IMG/VR virus record: IMGVR_UViG_3300042889_001344
Span: 1 to 21,106 of that record
Reading direction: 5' to 3' (one strand)
From: a virus
DNA: 21,106 nucleotides
How positions within the stretch are numbered: position 1 is the first letter of the stretch; the number at the start of each line of letters is the position of its first letter. The notes under the pieces are model-generated. The model saw only the letters and a program-made list of their open reading frames with translations. It had not been told where the DNA came from and ran no database searches. Positions 14,028 to 21,106 of this stretch are shown here, in pieces. The position numbers were made by a program, and so were the translations under genes.

Positions 14028-15371
14028 TCAGCGAGAAACTTCTTCCCAGTCTACTGATGCAAGAATATCAGAGCCGTTATTACCGGTTGATGCTACCAGC
14101 GAAAGCTCAAAAGGGGCACCTGTTAAGCCGTTTCTTTCTAATTGAAACTTAAAGAGAGCTTCCTTCAGAATATCAACCGAACCAGCTCCCTGGTTAGACC
14201 CATATGTGTAGCCTGATGCTAGAACTCTACCACCTGTATAATCTCCGCCGCCAATCTTATACTCGACAGCACTATCAGCACCAGCATCAACCCACGTTCC
14301 ACCATTTGACGTACCACTTGCTCTTACTTGCCAATTATAAGCAGCATTGTTTGTCACGCCTAGAATAGAAAGAGCTGTAAGAATAACAATAGCGTCAAGA
14401 CGATTCGGTGTTGTCTTCAGTCTGATCGATAAAACTGTATAGTAAGTCCCAGCTACTGGTAAGTCTATTGGTGTTGTAATAGGAACAGTAGCAGCCTGCT
14501 GCAACCCACGCAGTTCATATCCACCTTCGGATACTACGGATGAACAAACTTGGCCCATTGTAGATGGACTGGCTGTTGTGCCTGTATTCTTCATCTCGTA
14601 GCGAAGTGGAAGAGAAGCAGTCGTGATGTATGTCGAAGCAATTAAATTGGCATGGTGGAACGAATGACAGTGGATCAGCTTGCCATCGATGACAAACCCA
14701 CAACGAACTGTGCCTAGACCAAGCCATTCGATATCCATCCAGAAGATCTGAGCCTTAGATAAATCAAGCTCTACGCCAGAAGGACAAGGCCCTACACCTT
14801 GGCCAGGTATGTTTACATCCGATCCTTGCAGTGTGTCTATATTCCAATCGGATTGGGCAACCCGTGTTTCTACTAATGCCCCTGTTGTGTATGATCTTTC
14901 TACAAAATATGCAGTAGTACCATCTATCTCAAAGTAGATTCCATTTTCTGCACCAAAGTATCCAACACGTTGGCGGAGGTTAGCTTTCGGTGTTGCAGGA
15001 ACAACCGTGTTTAAAATAAACAGAGATTTGCCTGGTTGGTATGAACAGACCTTGGTGGTCTCTCTAATAATCTCAGCATCTGCGGTTGTAGGTAGTGTGA
15101 GATTGATGAGTCCTTGGTTTGTGCTATGGGCTACCGTTGTACCAGCAGTGTTAGAAGTATTCCAAAGACCATTATCCCTGTATCTATGAGATGAATCAAA
15201 CAAGGTCATTGGCATCGACATACGAGAGCGACCAAACGCATCGACCGCAACGCCAGAAGGATTAGCTGGACCTACCAGGTTACCGTATGGATCTGCCAAC
15301 ATAACAGCTTCAAAGAGCGTTACGTTATGAGGTTGCTTCCATTCGTGTGAGTCGATACGCCATTGAGCCAT
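14028..15371 (-). CDS. Conserved virion structural protein, beta-rich
   Basis: The 447-aa product starts MAQWRIDSHEWK. It contains stretches I associate with a widespread phage structural-protein domain: DAFGRSRMSMPMTLFDSSHRY, IIRETTKVCSYQPGKSLFILNT, LRQRVGYFGAENGIYFE, IFWMDIEWLGLGTVRCGFVIDG and CHSFHHANLI. These form a lectin-like beta sandwich in the first 300 residues, followed by a second beta domain with Gly/Ser-rich ends. The usual role is in the tail fibre or capsid surface; the exact site is not determinable here. It is translated directly after the bifunctional enzyme gene (TAATG). It has no targeting-like N-terminus, so it is probably an outer virion component. Confidence 0.8.
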   Translation of the reverse strand: MAQWRIDSHEWKQPHNVTLFEAVMLADPYGNLVGPANPSGVAVDAFGRSRMSMPMTLFDSSHRYRDNGLWNTSNTAGTTVAHSTNQGLINLTLPTTADAEIIRETTKVCSYQPGKSLFILNTVVPATPKANLRQRVGYFGAENGIYFEIDGTTAYFVERSYTTGALVETRVAQSDWNIDTLQGSDVNIPGQGVGPCPSGVELDLSKAQIFWMDIEWLGLGTVRCGFVIDGKLIHCHSFHHANLIASTYITTASLPLRYEMKNTGTTASPSTMGQVCSSVVSEGGYELRGLQQAATVPITTPIDLPVAGTYYTVLSIRLKTTPNRLDAIVILTALSILGVTNNAAYNWQVRASGTSNGGTWVDAGADSAVEYKIGGGDYTGGRVLASGYTYGSNQGAGSVDILKEALFKFQLERNGLTGAPFELSLVASTGNNGSDILASVDWEEVSR

Positions 15372-16834
15372 TATCTTTTAACCTTAATTTTGCCAGCCAT
15401 CAAGCCTACACGAGTTCTATCCATAATCGACTTAGCTTCTTTATCAGAAAAGTTGGATCCAAGATGCTTTTTGTAGGTTGGAAGATCGCTTTCTGTAGCT
15501 GCTGTTCTCATCTTTGTACCAGACATGCCATGCGAGCGATTCTCATCCTTAGGATAGTGAATATGAACTGCATCTGGCTTATGACCTTGAAGTTCTGGGA
15601 TCTTACCAGCTTCAATAGATGATTTCAGCCGCTCTGCCATCTCTTTACGGTCGTGACCAAAGTGTAGGTGGAGAACTTTCTTGCCTGGACCCTTCATCGA
15701 GTGAAATGCACGTCCGACAGTCATACCTGCAGATTTTTCTACCTTGAATTCAGCCTTACCATCTGATTGCTTGTTAGCAATATCTTCTCTTTCTTTATCA
15801 GAAAAAACATCTGACTTACCCGAGAGTCCTACAAACTTCTTACCATGACCCATACCACCAACAACATCAGTGTGGTGACCCATGTGAGTATGTGGTGAAG
15901 CTCCCATGAACGCTGCATGGGCGTGCTGCTCGGCTGCTTCAGTCAGAGATTCGCTGACAGTATCCTTAACACCTAAGTGCTTACGGAGGTGTGATAGAGC
16001 AGGCTCATGATCAGTGCCCTTTTGGGACTGTACACTGCTCTTAAACTTATCGTAGATAGCCTGATGCTGTTCCTTTGGAACGTGCTTTTTAATCAGACTT
16101 GTCACGCCTTGGAATGAATGAATCTGTGTATGATCGGCTTTATGACCGAACATATGATGTGCAACTTCTGTTGGATGAGTCTTACCCGGATCTGAATCGT
16201 CTGTACGGGATCTTAATCCATGCGTGATAGAGAACTTATGTTTATCACCACCGACTGCATTGATTAGAATCTTATGGTGAGCACCCTTGATTCCAGCCTT
16301 AGTATCGTGCCATGAGGACGAGTGAAGGAATCGTTCTGATTCTGAGCCAGGATGTTTTACGCCTTGGAAGTCAAACTGGTGGTGTTCACCATTGTCGTGC
16401 TTCATAACAGCAGAGATCTCGTTACCATGCTTCTTTGTACCAGCAACAGTATACTTACCGAATCGATGACCAGCCTTCAATGTGGACTCGAGTTTATTCT
16501 TGTGATCCTGTGTCACCTGAACATCGACGTCCCCAACGCTCGGCTTATGCTTAGCGAATTCTTCGTGTGAAATATTTTTGTCCATGAGGTCATGGGTCGA
16601 GCCAGAGTAGATATGTCCGGCATGCAGATGCTCTTGACCATGTCCGAATAGATGCTCACCATGCTCTTTATGAAAAGCATCGTGAATTGAACCTAAGGCA
16701 TGATGAATATCATTTCTTTTCTGTCCACGATTTTTGGCTGTGACTGAAAAGGGAGCAGCTGATGTTTCAGATCCTTTAGGACCTACTTTGACGTTGCCAC
16801 CCTCGACAATGAAACTCTTGAAACGTATGGTCAC
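15371..16834 (-). CDS. Fused NTase + HxGH adenylyltransferase, packaged
   Basis: The 487-aa product (GTG start, GGAG 7 nt upstream) begins MTIRFKSFIVE followed by G, a targeting and gp21-cleavage-like peptide. Residues about 40-210 resemble a pol-beta-type nucleotidyltransferase: SGST (77-80), GDVDV with Asp102 and Asp104, and a likely third Asp155. Residues about 303-480 resemble an HxGH-type adenylyl/cytidylyltransferase such as NMN adenylyltransferase: FMGASPHTHMGH (309-320) and SGTKMR (438-443). At 297-300 lies LTE then A, an exact gp21-type site exactly between the domains, so protease action could split it into two enzymes. It is His-rich (53 of 487 residues). GTGA overlap couples it to the ligase-like gene. 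Substrates are not visible from sequence. Confidence 0.75.
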   Translation of the reverse strand: MTIRFKSFIVEGGNVKVGPKGSETSAAPFSVTAKNRGQKRNDIHHALGSIHDAFHKEHGEHLFGHGQEHLHAGHIYSGSTHDLMDKNISHEEFAKHKPSVGDVDVQVTQDHKNKLESTLKAGHRFGKYTVAGTKKHGNEISAVMKHDNGEHHQFDFQGVKHPGSESERFLHSSSWHDTKAGIKGAHHKILINAVGGDKHKFSITHGLRSRTDDSDPGKTHPTEVAHHMFGHKADHTQIHSFQGVTSLIKKHVPKEQHQAIYDKFKSSVQSQKGTDHEPALSHLRKHLGVKDTVSESLTEAAEQHAHAAFMGASPHTHMGHHTDVVGGMGHGKKFVGLSGKSDVFSDKEREDIANKQSDGKAEFKVEKSAGMTVGRAFHSMKGPGKKVLHLHFGHDRKEMAERLKSSIEAGKIPELQGHKPDAVHIHYPKDENRSHGMSGTKMRTAATESDLPTYKKHLGSNFSDKEAKSIMDRTRVGLMAGKIKVKR

Positions 16835-17790
16835 TTATTTGCTCCGAATCTGCTTGCACCAGTCTTAGACTTTTTGAATGCATCGCTGGTTATTTTGAAT
16901 CTTGCTGCCTCAGAATTGTGAGCAGAAGGGTGTACAATTAGACCTTCTGTCCCCGAACCCCATTTAGGCTTAATGCCTTGCTTCTGAATGTGATCTTGTA
17001 CTTTACCCGATACACGCTTTTTGATGTTGTTAAACTTCTCTACTTCAGCTAGCTTAGCAGCTTTGTTTTTAGGAGTAGTACGAGAATTAATCAGACCATG
17101 ATCCAGCTTGTGGTAGTCTGATACTTCCGACTTCACATCTACGTGGCCTGGTTTGTGCTTGATTTTATCATCATCGAATGTTACGTTGTGATCGGATAAT
17201 TTCTTGAAGTGCTCTGTATCATGTCCACTGTTGTCTGGTAGCTTTGAGTGGATAATAAACGAGCCATGCTTACCCATATTCTTGGTCGAATATGACGTAT
17301 GAACGAACTTAGATTCGCCCTTCTTTGCTCCGGGCGTGGCTAGATTACGATTAAAAGCTTCTCCTCTTACAATCACATCTTTGCCTGTCTTCTTATGTTC
17401 TGAGGCTAGATGATCTTGGAGGGCTTTGTTTTTGTGAAGTGCGTTATGAAACTTAGAGAAGGCTTCTGGAGCTTCAGGACGATATTCCTTACCTGTTTCC
17501 TGTGCTCTTTTCTTTGCACGATCAATATGCCCTTGGCCAGTACGAATTCGTTCGTCGCCAGAGCCAGAATGCTGTGTAAAGAAACCATGCTTATCGTGAC
17601 CCATTACAAGAGTTTGACCATCGGTCTTCTCTGTAACATCACGTACGTGCAGCTTACCACCTTTTGTAGACTTTTCGAACTGATCCGTGGATAGCGATGG
17701 TGTCTGATTACCAGCTGCTGTTGTGGTAGAATGGATGTGTGGTAGGCCTACGCGAACCGATTCTTTGATGAAGGACTTAAATGATTTCAT
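16831..17790 (-). CDS. Ligase-type nucleotidyltransferase, packaged
   Basis: The 319-aa product starts MKSFKSFIKE followed by S, an exact match to the targeting/cleavage pattern. The body fits the covalent nucleotidyltransferase (DNA/RNA ligase) superfamily. Motif I is EKTDG at 54-58 with Lys55 as the probable adenylated residue. A strand with Glu lies in VIVRGEAF (139-146), motif IV-like EGLIVHP at 282-288, and motif V-like ARFKI with Lys299. Length is like short RNA-ligase-type enzymes without an added OB domain. It is His-rich (24 of 319). TATAAATA lies 28 nt upstream. The downstream gene overlaps by GTGA. Ligase activity itself is an inference; a capping-type or inactive member is possible. 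Confidence 0.7.
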   Translation of the reverse strand: MKSFKSFIKESVRVGLPHIHSTTTAAGNQTPSLSTDQFEKSTKGGKLHVRDVTEKTDGQTLVMGHDKHGFFTQHSGSGDERIRTGQGHIDRAKKRAQETGKEYRPEAPEAFSKFHNALHKNKALQDHLASEHKKTGKDVIVRGEAFNRNLATPGAKKGESKFVHTSYSTKNMGKHGSFIIHSKLPDNSGHDTEHFKKLSDHNVTFDDDKIKHKPGHVDVKSEVSDYHKLDHGLINSRTTPKNKAAKLAEVEKFNNIKKRVSGKVQDHIQKQGIKPKWGSGTEGLIVHPSAHNSEAARFKITSDAFKKSKTGASRFGANK

Positions 17791-17817
17791 GATTCGCTCG
17801 ACGGTTGAGTTATTATC

Positions 17818-17825
17818 TATTTATA
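17818..17825 (-). promoter_or_regulatory. T4-type late promoter octamer TATAAATA
   Basis: Exact TATAAATA on the minus strand, 28 nt before the ATG of the ligase-like gene, in the 41-nt gap after the 329-aa gene. Confidence 0.85.
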
Positions 17826-17831
17826 ATCCTA

Positions 17832-18821
17832 TCAACTCTTCCTGCGTGAGGGGAATTGGTTAAACATCTTTTGATACTTCGAGAAGTTTAGAATCATCTG
17901 TGTGTGCCAGACTTGCTTTTCGTTATCATCGGTTGTAACAGTCAGCACAGCGTTTGTCCAGATGTTACCTGTCATCTTAGCATCGACAACAGGCTTACCA
18001 ATCTTCTGAATCATCTTCTCCATGAAATTACGGTATGCATCTTCTGCACCCTGCTTATTCATTTCGATATAACGGTCGATCATAACCTTATTAGGTTCGC
18101 GGATATCTGGCTCGCCTCTGCTAAGCGAGCTCTTTGTGGACTTAGTAATAGAACGATACAGATCACGTTTAGCCTGAGCAGTCTTATATTCCGATGCACT
18201 CATTGTACGGGAACTGGGATAAGGAGCAACTTTATCTAGATCCATGCCATGCTTCTTAAGTACTTCCAGCCTATCATTGACGAAGTCTTTCGCCCGCTTT
18301 TCAGCCATCGCGATGTATTCGTTCATATGGCTTTCGAAGATCTTGATAAGAGGTGCTGACGAAGCTTTCTTGCCTGACATCACTTTCTCTGCAGCAGCCT
18401 TGACTTCAGCTCGCTTCTGAGAGGTCTTGACCACCTTACCCTTGAGGGTTTTAAGGTCAGCAGCAATAGGAGTCCATGTCTTAACTACCTGGTTGCCAGC
18501 TGTAATAACATCCTTTAACTTAGGATCCTTGACTTTGGCGAGTATTTTTGCAGCTTTGTTGAGCGATGCAAACGAATCATGTGGCCACCCATAATAGAGA
18601 TCAACCAACTCCTGCGGTCTATACTCAGCATGCATATGCTTGAGCATCACACTACGAGCATGGTTTGTATCGCTACCGAAAATACGACGAGCTTGATTAC
18701 CAAGATCCTGATATACAGGATTGAGGATTTCTCCAGCCTTCTTATGACTAGCAATAGCGGCTGTAATCTCACCTACGGTGGTCATACGTGCTTCTGTAAC
18801 GAATGAGCTAAAGTTTTTCAT
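17832..18821 (-). CDS. Unidentified helical protein, targeting-like N-terminus
   Basis: The 329-aa product begins MKNFSSFVTE followed by A, matching the other targeting-like peptides except Val in place of Ile/Leu. The remainder is helix-rich and basic: an Ala/Lys-rich region near 85-150, the segment ESHMNEYIAMAEKRAKDFVN (about 163-182), and a C-terminal beta part (NAVLTVTTDDNEKQVW). No catalytic motif is recognised. Its ATG overlaps the stop of the HAD gene (TAATG), so the two are translated together. A head-internal protein injected into the host is the inference. Confidence 0.75.
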   Translation of the reverse strand: MKNFSSFVTEARMTTVGEITAAIASHKKAGEILNPVYQDLGNQARRIFGSDTNHARSVMLKHMHAEYRPQELVDLYYGWPHDSFASLNKAAKILAKVKDPKLKDVITAGNQVVKTWTPIAADLKTLKGKVVKTSQKRAEVKAAAEKVMSGKKASSAPLIKIFESHMNEYIAMAEKRAKDFVNDRLEVLKKHGMDLDKVAPYPSSRTMSASEYKTAQAKRDLYRSITKSTKSSLSRGEPDIREPNKVMIDRYIEMNKQGAEDAYRNFMEKMIQKIGKPVVDAKMTGNIWTNAVLTVTTDDNEKQVWHTQMILNFSKYQKMFNQFPSRRKS

Positions 18822-19423
18822 TATTTGATCCTCTTGACTGATCCGTCAGCTTTCACAAACTGAGCTTCGAATTCTACGTTTGGATACTCACTTTGGAGCT
18901 CCAGAAACGCTTTTATATTTGACATTGCATCATCATAGAGGCGAGTCTTCGTGTAGTTCTTAGTATCTAGATACTTCCGGAAGACCACTTTCTTGGCTTC
19001 TGCAGGAGAATCGATACCGAGGCTACCTGAGCGCTCTACGTGCATCTGATCAATAGGAAGACCGTGATCACGGAACGTCTGAAGAAACATTTTCTTATCA
19101 TCGAAGTCTGCACGAGCAGTAACGATGATAGCCCGACTATGAGGATTATTCATAGCTTTGACGATTGCCTTAGCTTTGTTAATCATGTTTACAATAGGAG
19201 TGGAAGTCCTACGGAAAACTTCTGCAGACCTGAACTCTTTGAAGTCAAACTCTTCACCAGCTTTGCGCTTGTAGGTATTGAACTCCTGATTGTCTAACAT
19301 GCGGACAACCTTACCGTCCTTGACGACAGCAACCTTAGCTTTGGTATGGAACAGCGTCTCATCGATATCGAATATCGTGAGCGTTCCGGAACCTACAAAC
19401 TCTTTAAAACGTTTCTTTACCAT
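18821..19423 (-). CDS. HAD-superfamily phosphatase
   Basis: The 200-aa product has all HAD motifs. FDIDETLF (18-25) gives nucleophile Asp19 and Asp21. IIVTARAD (99-106) gives Thr102. A Lys follows at about 144-145, and LYDDA (162-166) gives Asp164/Asp165. HAD enzymes of this size in phages include nucleotidases and polynucleotide 3'-phosphatases; T4 PseT has such a domain. The N-terminus, MVKKRFKEFVGSG, resembles the targeting peptides of neighbouring genes but lacks the Glu, so cleavage is unlikely. It is in one transcription group with the ligase-like and NTase genes. Substrate cannot be told from sequence. Confidence 0.85.
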   Translation of the reverse strand: MVKKRFKEFVGSGTLTIFDIDETLFHTKAKVAVVKDGKVVRMLDNQEFNTYKRKAGEEFDFKEFRSAEVFRRTSTPIVNMINKAKAIVKAMNNPHSRAIIVTARADFDDKKMFLQTFRDHGLPIDQMHVERSGSLGIDSPAEAKKVVFRKYLDTKNYTKTRLYDDAMSNIKAFLELQSEYPNVEFEAQFVKADGSVKRIK

Positions 19424-19460
19424 ATCTTCTTTTAGCTTCTTTTGAAAATAAAGTCAACAG

Positions 19461-20465
19461 TTATTTTAATTTGATTTTTAACCCGACGCGAGTGGATCCG
19501 CTGCTAGCCCCACCATATGTGGCTAAGGCAAAAGACGAAAACCCTGGCAGCGCTGGATATTTTAGGGGGTTGTTGGTGGACGAGATTGCATATATATCAA
19601 ACTTATCCGTTGTTCTATTATGCACAACGAAATAATCGTCCCCACCTTCTATAAAATGCTCGATAATGATATCTCGTAGCTTACGCATTTTTGTAGTATC
19701 AGTCGTCGTAAACTCTGGTGGTAGCTTGCCGCTACGTGGCGCTCCTGGATCCCCGGCTAGCCCTATCGTACTATCTTTTAGATTGTAATAGTCCATAGCA
19801 GCGAGAAACGAGCTTTGATTTGGCTGGACAACTACACCCTCGGGTTTAAATATGTCAGCAATCCTATTGATGATGTCTGGTACGTTTCTTCTACTAACAG
19901 ACTTGTCAAAGAACGTAATAGGAGCTGTGGGCGAATTGGTGCCCTTGATCTCAAATTGGATATTCTTATTATCGTATTTGACTACAAGATCGGGGGCTGT
20001 AGATCCAGGTCTTGCTGTAGATTCGAACTTATAGCTCTTTTGGTTTAAAGCTGCTAACCGCTCGATTTCGTCAGCCACAGCATATTGCGTTTTAGCACCA
20101 GCGCCAATTCTAGCCTGACCGGCACCAGCAGGCTTAGTAATATGTCCTATAGCTACATATCCATCCGTCTTACCTTTGGCTGATTTGAGGGAAACACCAG
20201 CAAAGGTGCCCCTTTCTTTCCCTAAGCCACTATACAGTTTAGCAGGAAAAGTAAAGTATACTTTCTTGCCCGTCTGTAACTTTTCCATCACAAAACCATT
20301 GATCGATAGAAGGTTCGTAGGCTTCGCTGCTTTAAAACCATCAGCATATTTGTACTTTGTGATATCAGCAGACACAGGAGCGTATATAGTTCTTTCGCCT
20401 ATTCCACTAAACGTTGCATTCCCAGTTACATCCGCCGGGAAGTTCTTTGGAGTGAAAGTTGCCAT
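19461..20465 (-). CDS. PD-(D/E)XK nuclease-like protein
   Basis: The 334-aa product contains a probable PD-(D/E)XK core in its middle. A helix with Glu (YAVADEIERLAAL, about 128-140) is followed by APDLVVKYDN with Pro158-Asp159, then IQFEIKG with Glu172 and Lys174. The spacing and flanking strands fit restriction-endonuclease-like folds. The N-terminal 110 residues are beta-rich and unassigned; the C-terminus is Ser/Gly-rich. It has no targeting-like peptide. AGGA lies 7 nt before the ATG and GATAAATA is 24 nt upstream. It may process DNA or RNA or may act on the host genome. Activity is not proven. Confidence 0.65.
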   Translation of the reverse strand: MATFTPKNFPADVTGNATFSGIGERTIYAPVSADITKYKYADGFKAAKPTNLLSINGFVMEKLQTGKKVYFTFPAKLYSGLGKERGTFAGVSLKSAKGKTDGYVAIGHITKPAGAGQARIGAGAKTQYAVADEIERLAALNQKSYKFESTARPGSTAPDLVVKYDNKNIQFEIKGTNSPTAPITFFDKSVSRRNVPDIINRIADIFKPEGVVVQPNQSSFLAAMDYYNLKDSTIGLAGDPGAPRSGKLPPEFTTTDTTKMRKLRDIIIEHFIEGGDDYFVVHNRTTDKFDIYAISSTNNPLKYPALPGFSSFALATYGGASSGSTRVGLKIKLK

Positions 20466-20488
20466 AACATTTTCCTGTATTAATCCAC

Positions 20489-20496
20489 TATTTATC
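20489..20496 (-). promoter_or_regulatory. T4-type late promoter octamer GATAAATA
   Basis: GATAAATA on the minus strand, 24 nt before the ATG of the nuclease-like gene and just after a terminator hairpin. It matches seven of eight consensus bases. The terminator-then-promoter order marks a transcription-unit border. Confidence 0.8.
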
Positions 20497-20504
20497 AGAC
20501 AAAG

Positions 20505-20528
20505 GAAAACCGGCCGAAGCCGGTTTTC
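20505..20528 (-). terminator. Terminator hairpin with UUCG loop
   Basis: GAAAACCGGC and GCCGGTTTTC form a perfect 10-bp stem. On the minus-strand RNA the loop is UUCG closed by C-G, the unusually stable tetraloop type. The U-run lies in the descending arm, followed by CCUUUGUCUG. It lies 20 nt after the stop of the 126-aa gene and should end its transcript. Confidence 0.8.
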
Positions 20529-20548
20529 TATATTAATTTTAAAAGCTA

Positions 20549-20929
20549 TTAATTGTCAGCTGTCTCATCTTTAATATCTTTATGAATAACTTTTCTAACG
20601 CTATCGTTAGGAATGTCGTGCTTGCTTACACTATGCCATTCCTGTTTAGAGTTCATCTGTTTAGATGTAACAGGATCACCAGCATGCTCGATAGAGTGGT
20701 GCGTTACCTTACCATCTGGATGCTTTACAGCATAGTGTAGAGATTCACCTCTATCTGTATCTTCGTGGGCGTAGATGTGGTGCCCTTCTGGTGTGGTATG
20801 GAAGTGATGAAAGCCATCATCTTCCATATCAGCATGTGGGTCCTTAGCCTCAGCAGCTTCTGCAACGTAACCACCGTCTTTGCGTACTTGCTCGGCGATA
20901 AACTTTGTGTATTTGTCCATGTTAGACAT
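20549..20929 (-). CDS. Small His-rich protein, targeting-like N-terminus
   Basis: The 126-aa product starts MSNMDKYTKFIAE followed by Q. From Met4 it reads MDKYTKFIAE, strikingly like the T4 IPIII targeting peptide as I recall it (MKTYQEFIAE), though the residue after Glu is not canonical. A second site, VAE before A, ends at Glu24. The body is His-rich (15 of 126), with beta-like repeats (HHFHTTPEGHHIYAHED, LHYAVKHPDGKVTHH). AAAGG 8 nt before the first ATG supports the longer start. It resembles the partial gene directly upstream, suggesting duplication. Function is unknown. Confidence 0.75.
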   Translation of the reverse strand: MSNMDKYTKFIAEQVRKDGGYVAEAAEAKDPHADMEDDGFHHFHTTPEGHHIYAHEDTDRGESLHYAVKHPDGKVTHHSIEHAGDPVTSKQMNSKQEWHSVSKHDIPNDSVRKVIHKDIKDETADN

Positions 20930-20951
20930 TTTCTTAACCTTTCAAGTGGTA

Positions 20952-21106
20952 TTAGTCTGTGACGTCTTCAAGATGCTTCGTGAGCTTCTTGATGTGAGGA
21001 TCGTTGGCTGCCTTGCCGTTCTTGTGAACAGTGAACGCGTGATGCATATCGTCGCCCATAGCGTAGTGATATGTTACATCAGGATTCTTGTGTTCTTTGT
21101 GCTCAG
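20952..21106 (-). CDS. Small His-rich protein, 5' end outside window
   Basis: An open frame enters from the right edge and ends at TAA 20952-20954, giving the last 50 residues. The visible part contains KNPDVTYHYAMGDDMHHAF and FTVHKNGKAANDP, with 8 His in 50. It resembles the 126-aa protein downstream (LHYAVKHPDGKVTHH), so the pair are probably paralogues. Stop and next start are separated by 22 nt. The N-terminus is outside the window, so a targeting peptide cannot be checked. Confidence 0.75.
   Translation of the reverse strand, partial: EHKEHKNPDVTYHYAMGDDMHHAFTVHKNGKAANDPHIKKLTKHLEDVTD

Overview
The window reads as late-region DNA from a tailed phage of the T4 superfamily (a contractile-tailed myovirus of the kind known from marine and freshwater hosts). 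Three things support this. A clear T4 gene 61-type DNA primase lies at 364-1395. Seven gaps between genes carry the octamer NATAAATA, which matches the T4 late-promoter consensus. Many structural and internal-head-type genes are packed together. Every gene I can support is on the minus strand, so transcription runs from the right edge to the left edge. Genes commonly overlap through TAATG junctions. I see no tRNA, CRISPR array, IS element or integrase. The host cannot be named from the sequence.

Right part (about 15.4-21.1 kb): a set of genes with enzyme signatures. In transcription order these are two small His-rich proteins (one cut by the window edge), a PD-(D/E)XK nuclease-like protein, a HAD-type phosphatase, an unidentified helical protein, a ligase-type nucleotidyltransferase (KxDG), and a fusion of a pol-beta-like nucleotidyltransferase with an HxGH adenylyltransferase. 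Most of these begin with a short peptide of the form MK.F..F(I/V).E followed by A, S or G. This closely resembles the capsid-targeting and cleavage peptide of T4 internal proteins, which is removed by the gp21 prohead protease. I infer that they are packaged in the head and injected with the DNA.

Middle part (7.2-15.4 kb): a conserved virion protein (14028-15371), two long basic proteins built from short modules separated by protease-like sites (727 aa at 11600-13783 and 911 aa at 7488-10223), a small basic protein with a targeting-like N-terminus, a Dps ferritin-like protein, and an unidentified 200-aa protein. The two long proteins look like precursors that the prohead protease could cut into many small internal peptides.

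Left part (1-7.2 kb): an Ig-domain virion protein, a collagen-containing tail fibre, two conserved phage proteins of unknown role, a lysis group (inner-membrane spanin, outer-membrane lipoprotein spanin, EF-hand membrane protein, holin-like protein, coiled-coil membrane protein), then the primase, a 46-aa mini-protein and a gene cut by the left edge. No endolysin, prohead protease or major capsid gene is in the window.

The candidate undescribed system is the packaged set: up to eight genes with targeting-like N-termini, two multi-site precursors, a bifunctional enzyme with a cleavage site between its domains, and a Dps. A capsid-delivered toolkit with nucleic-acid end-processing capacity is a reasonable but untested interpretation.
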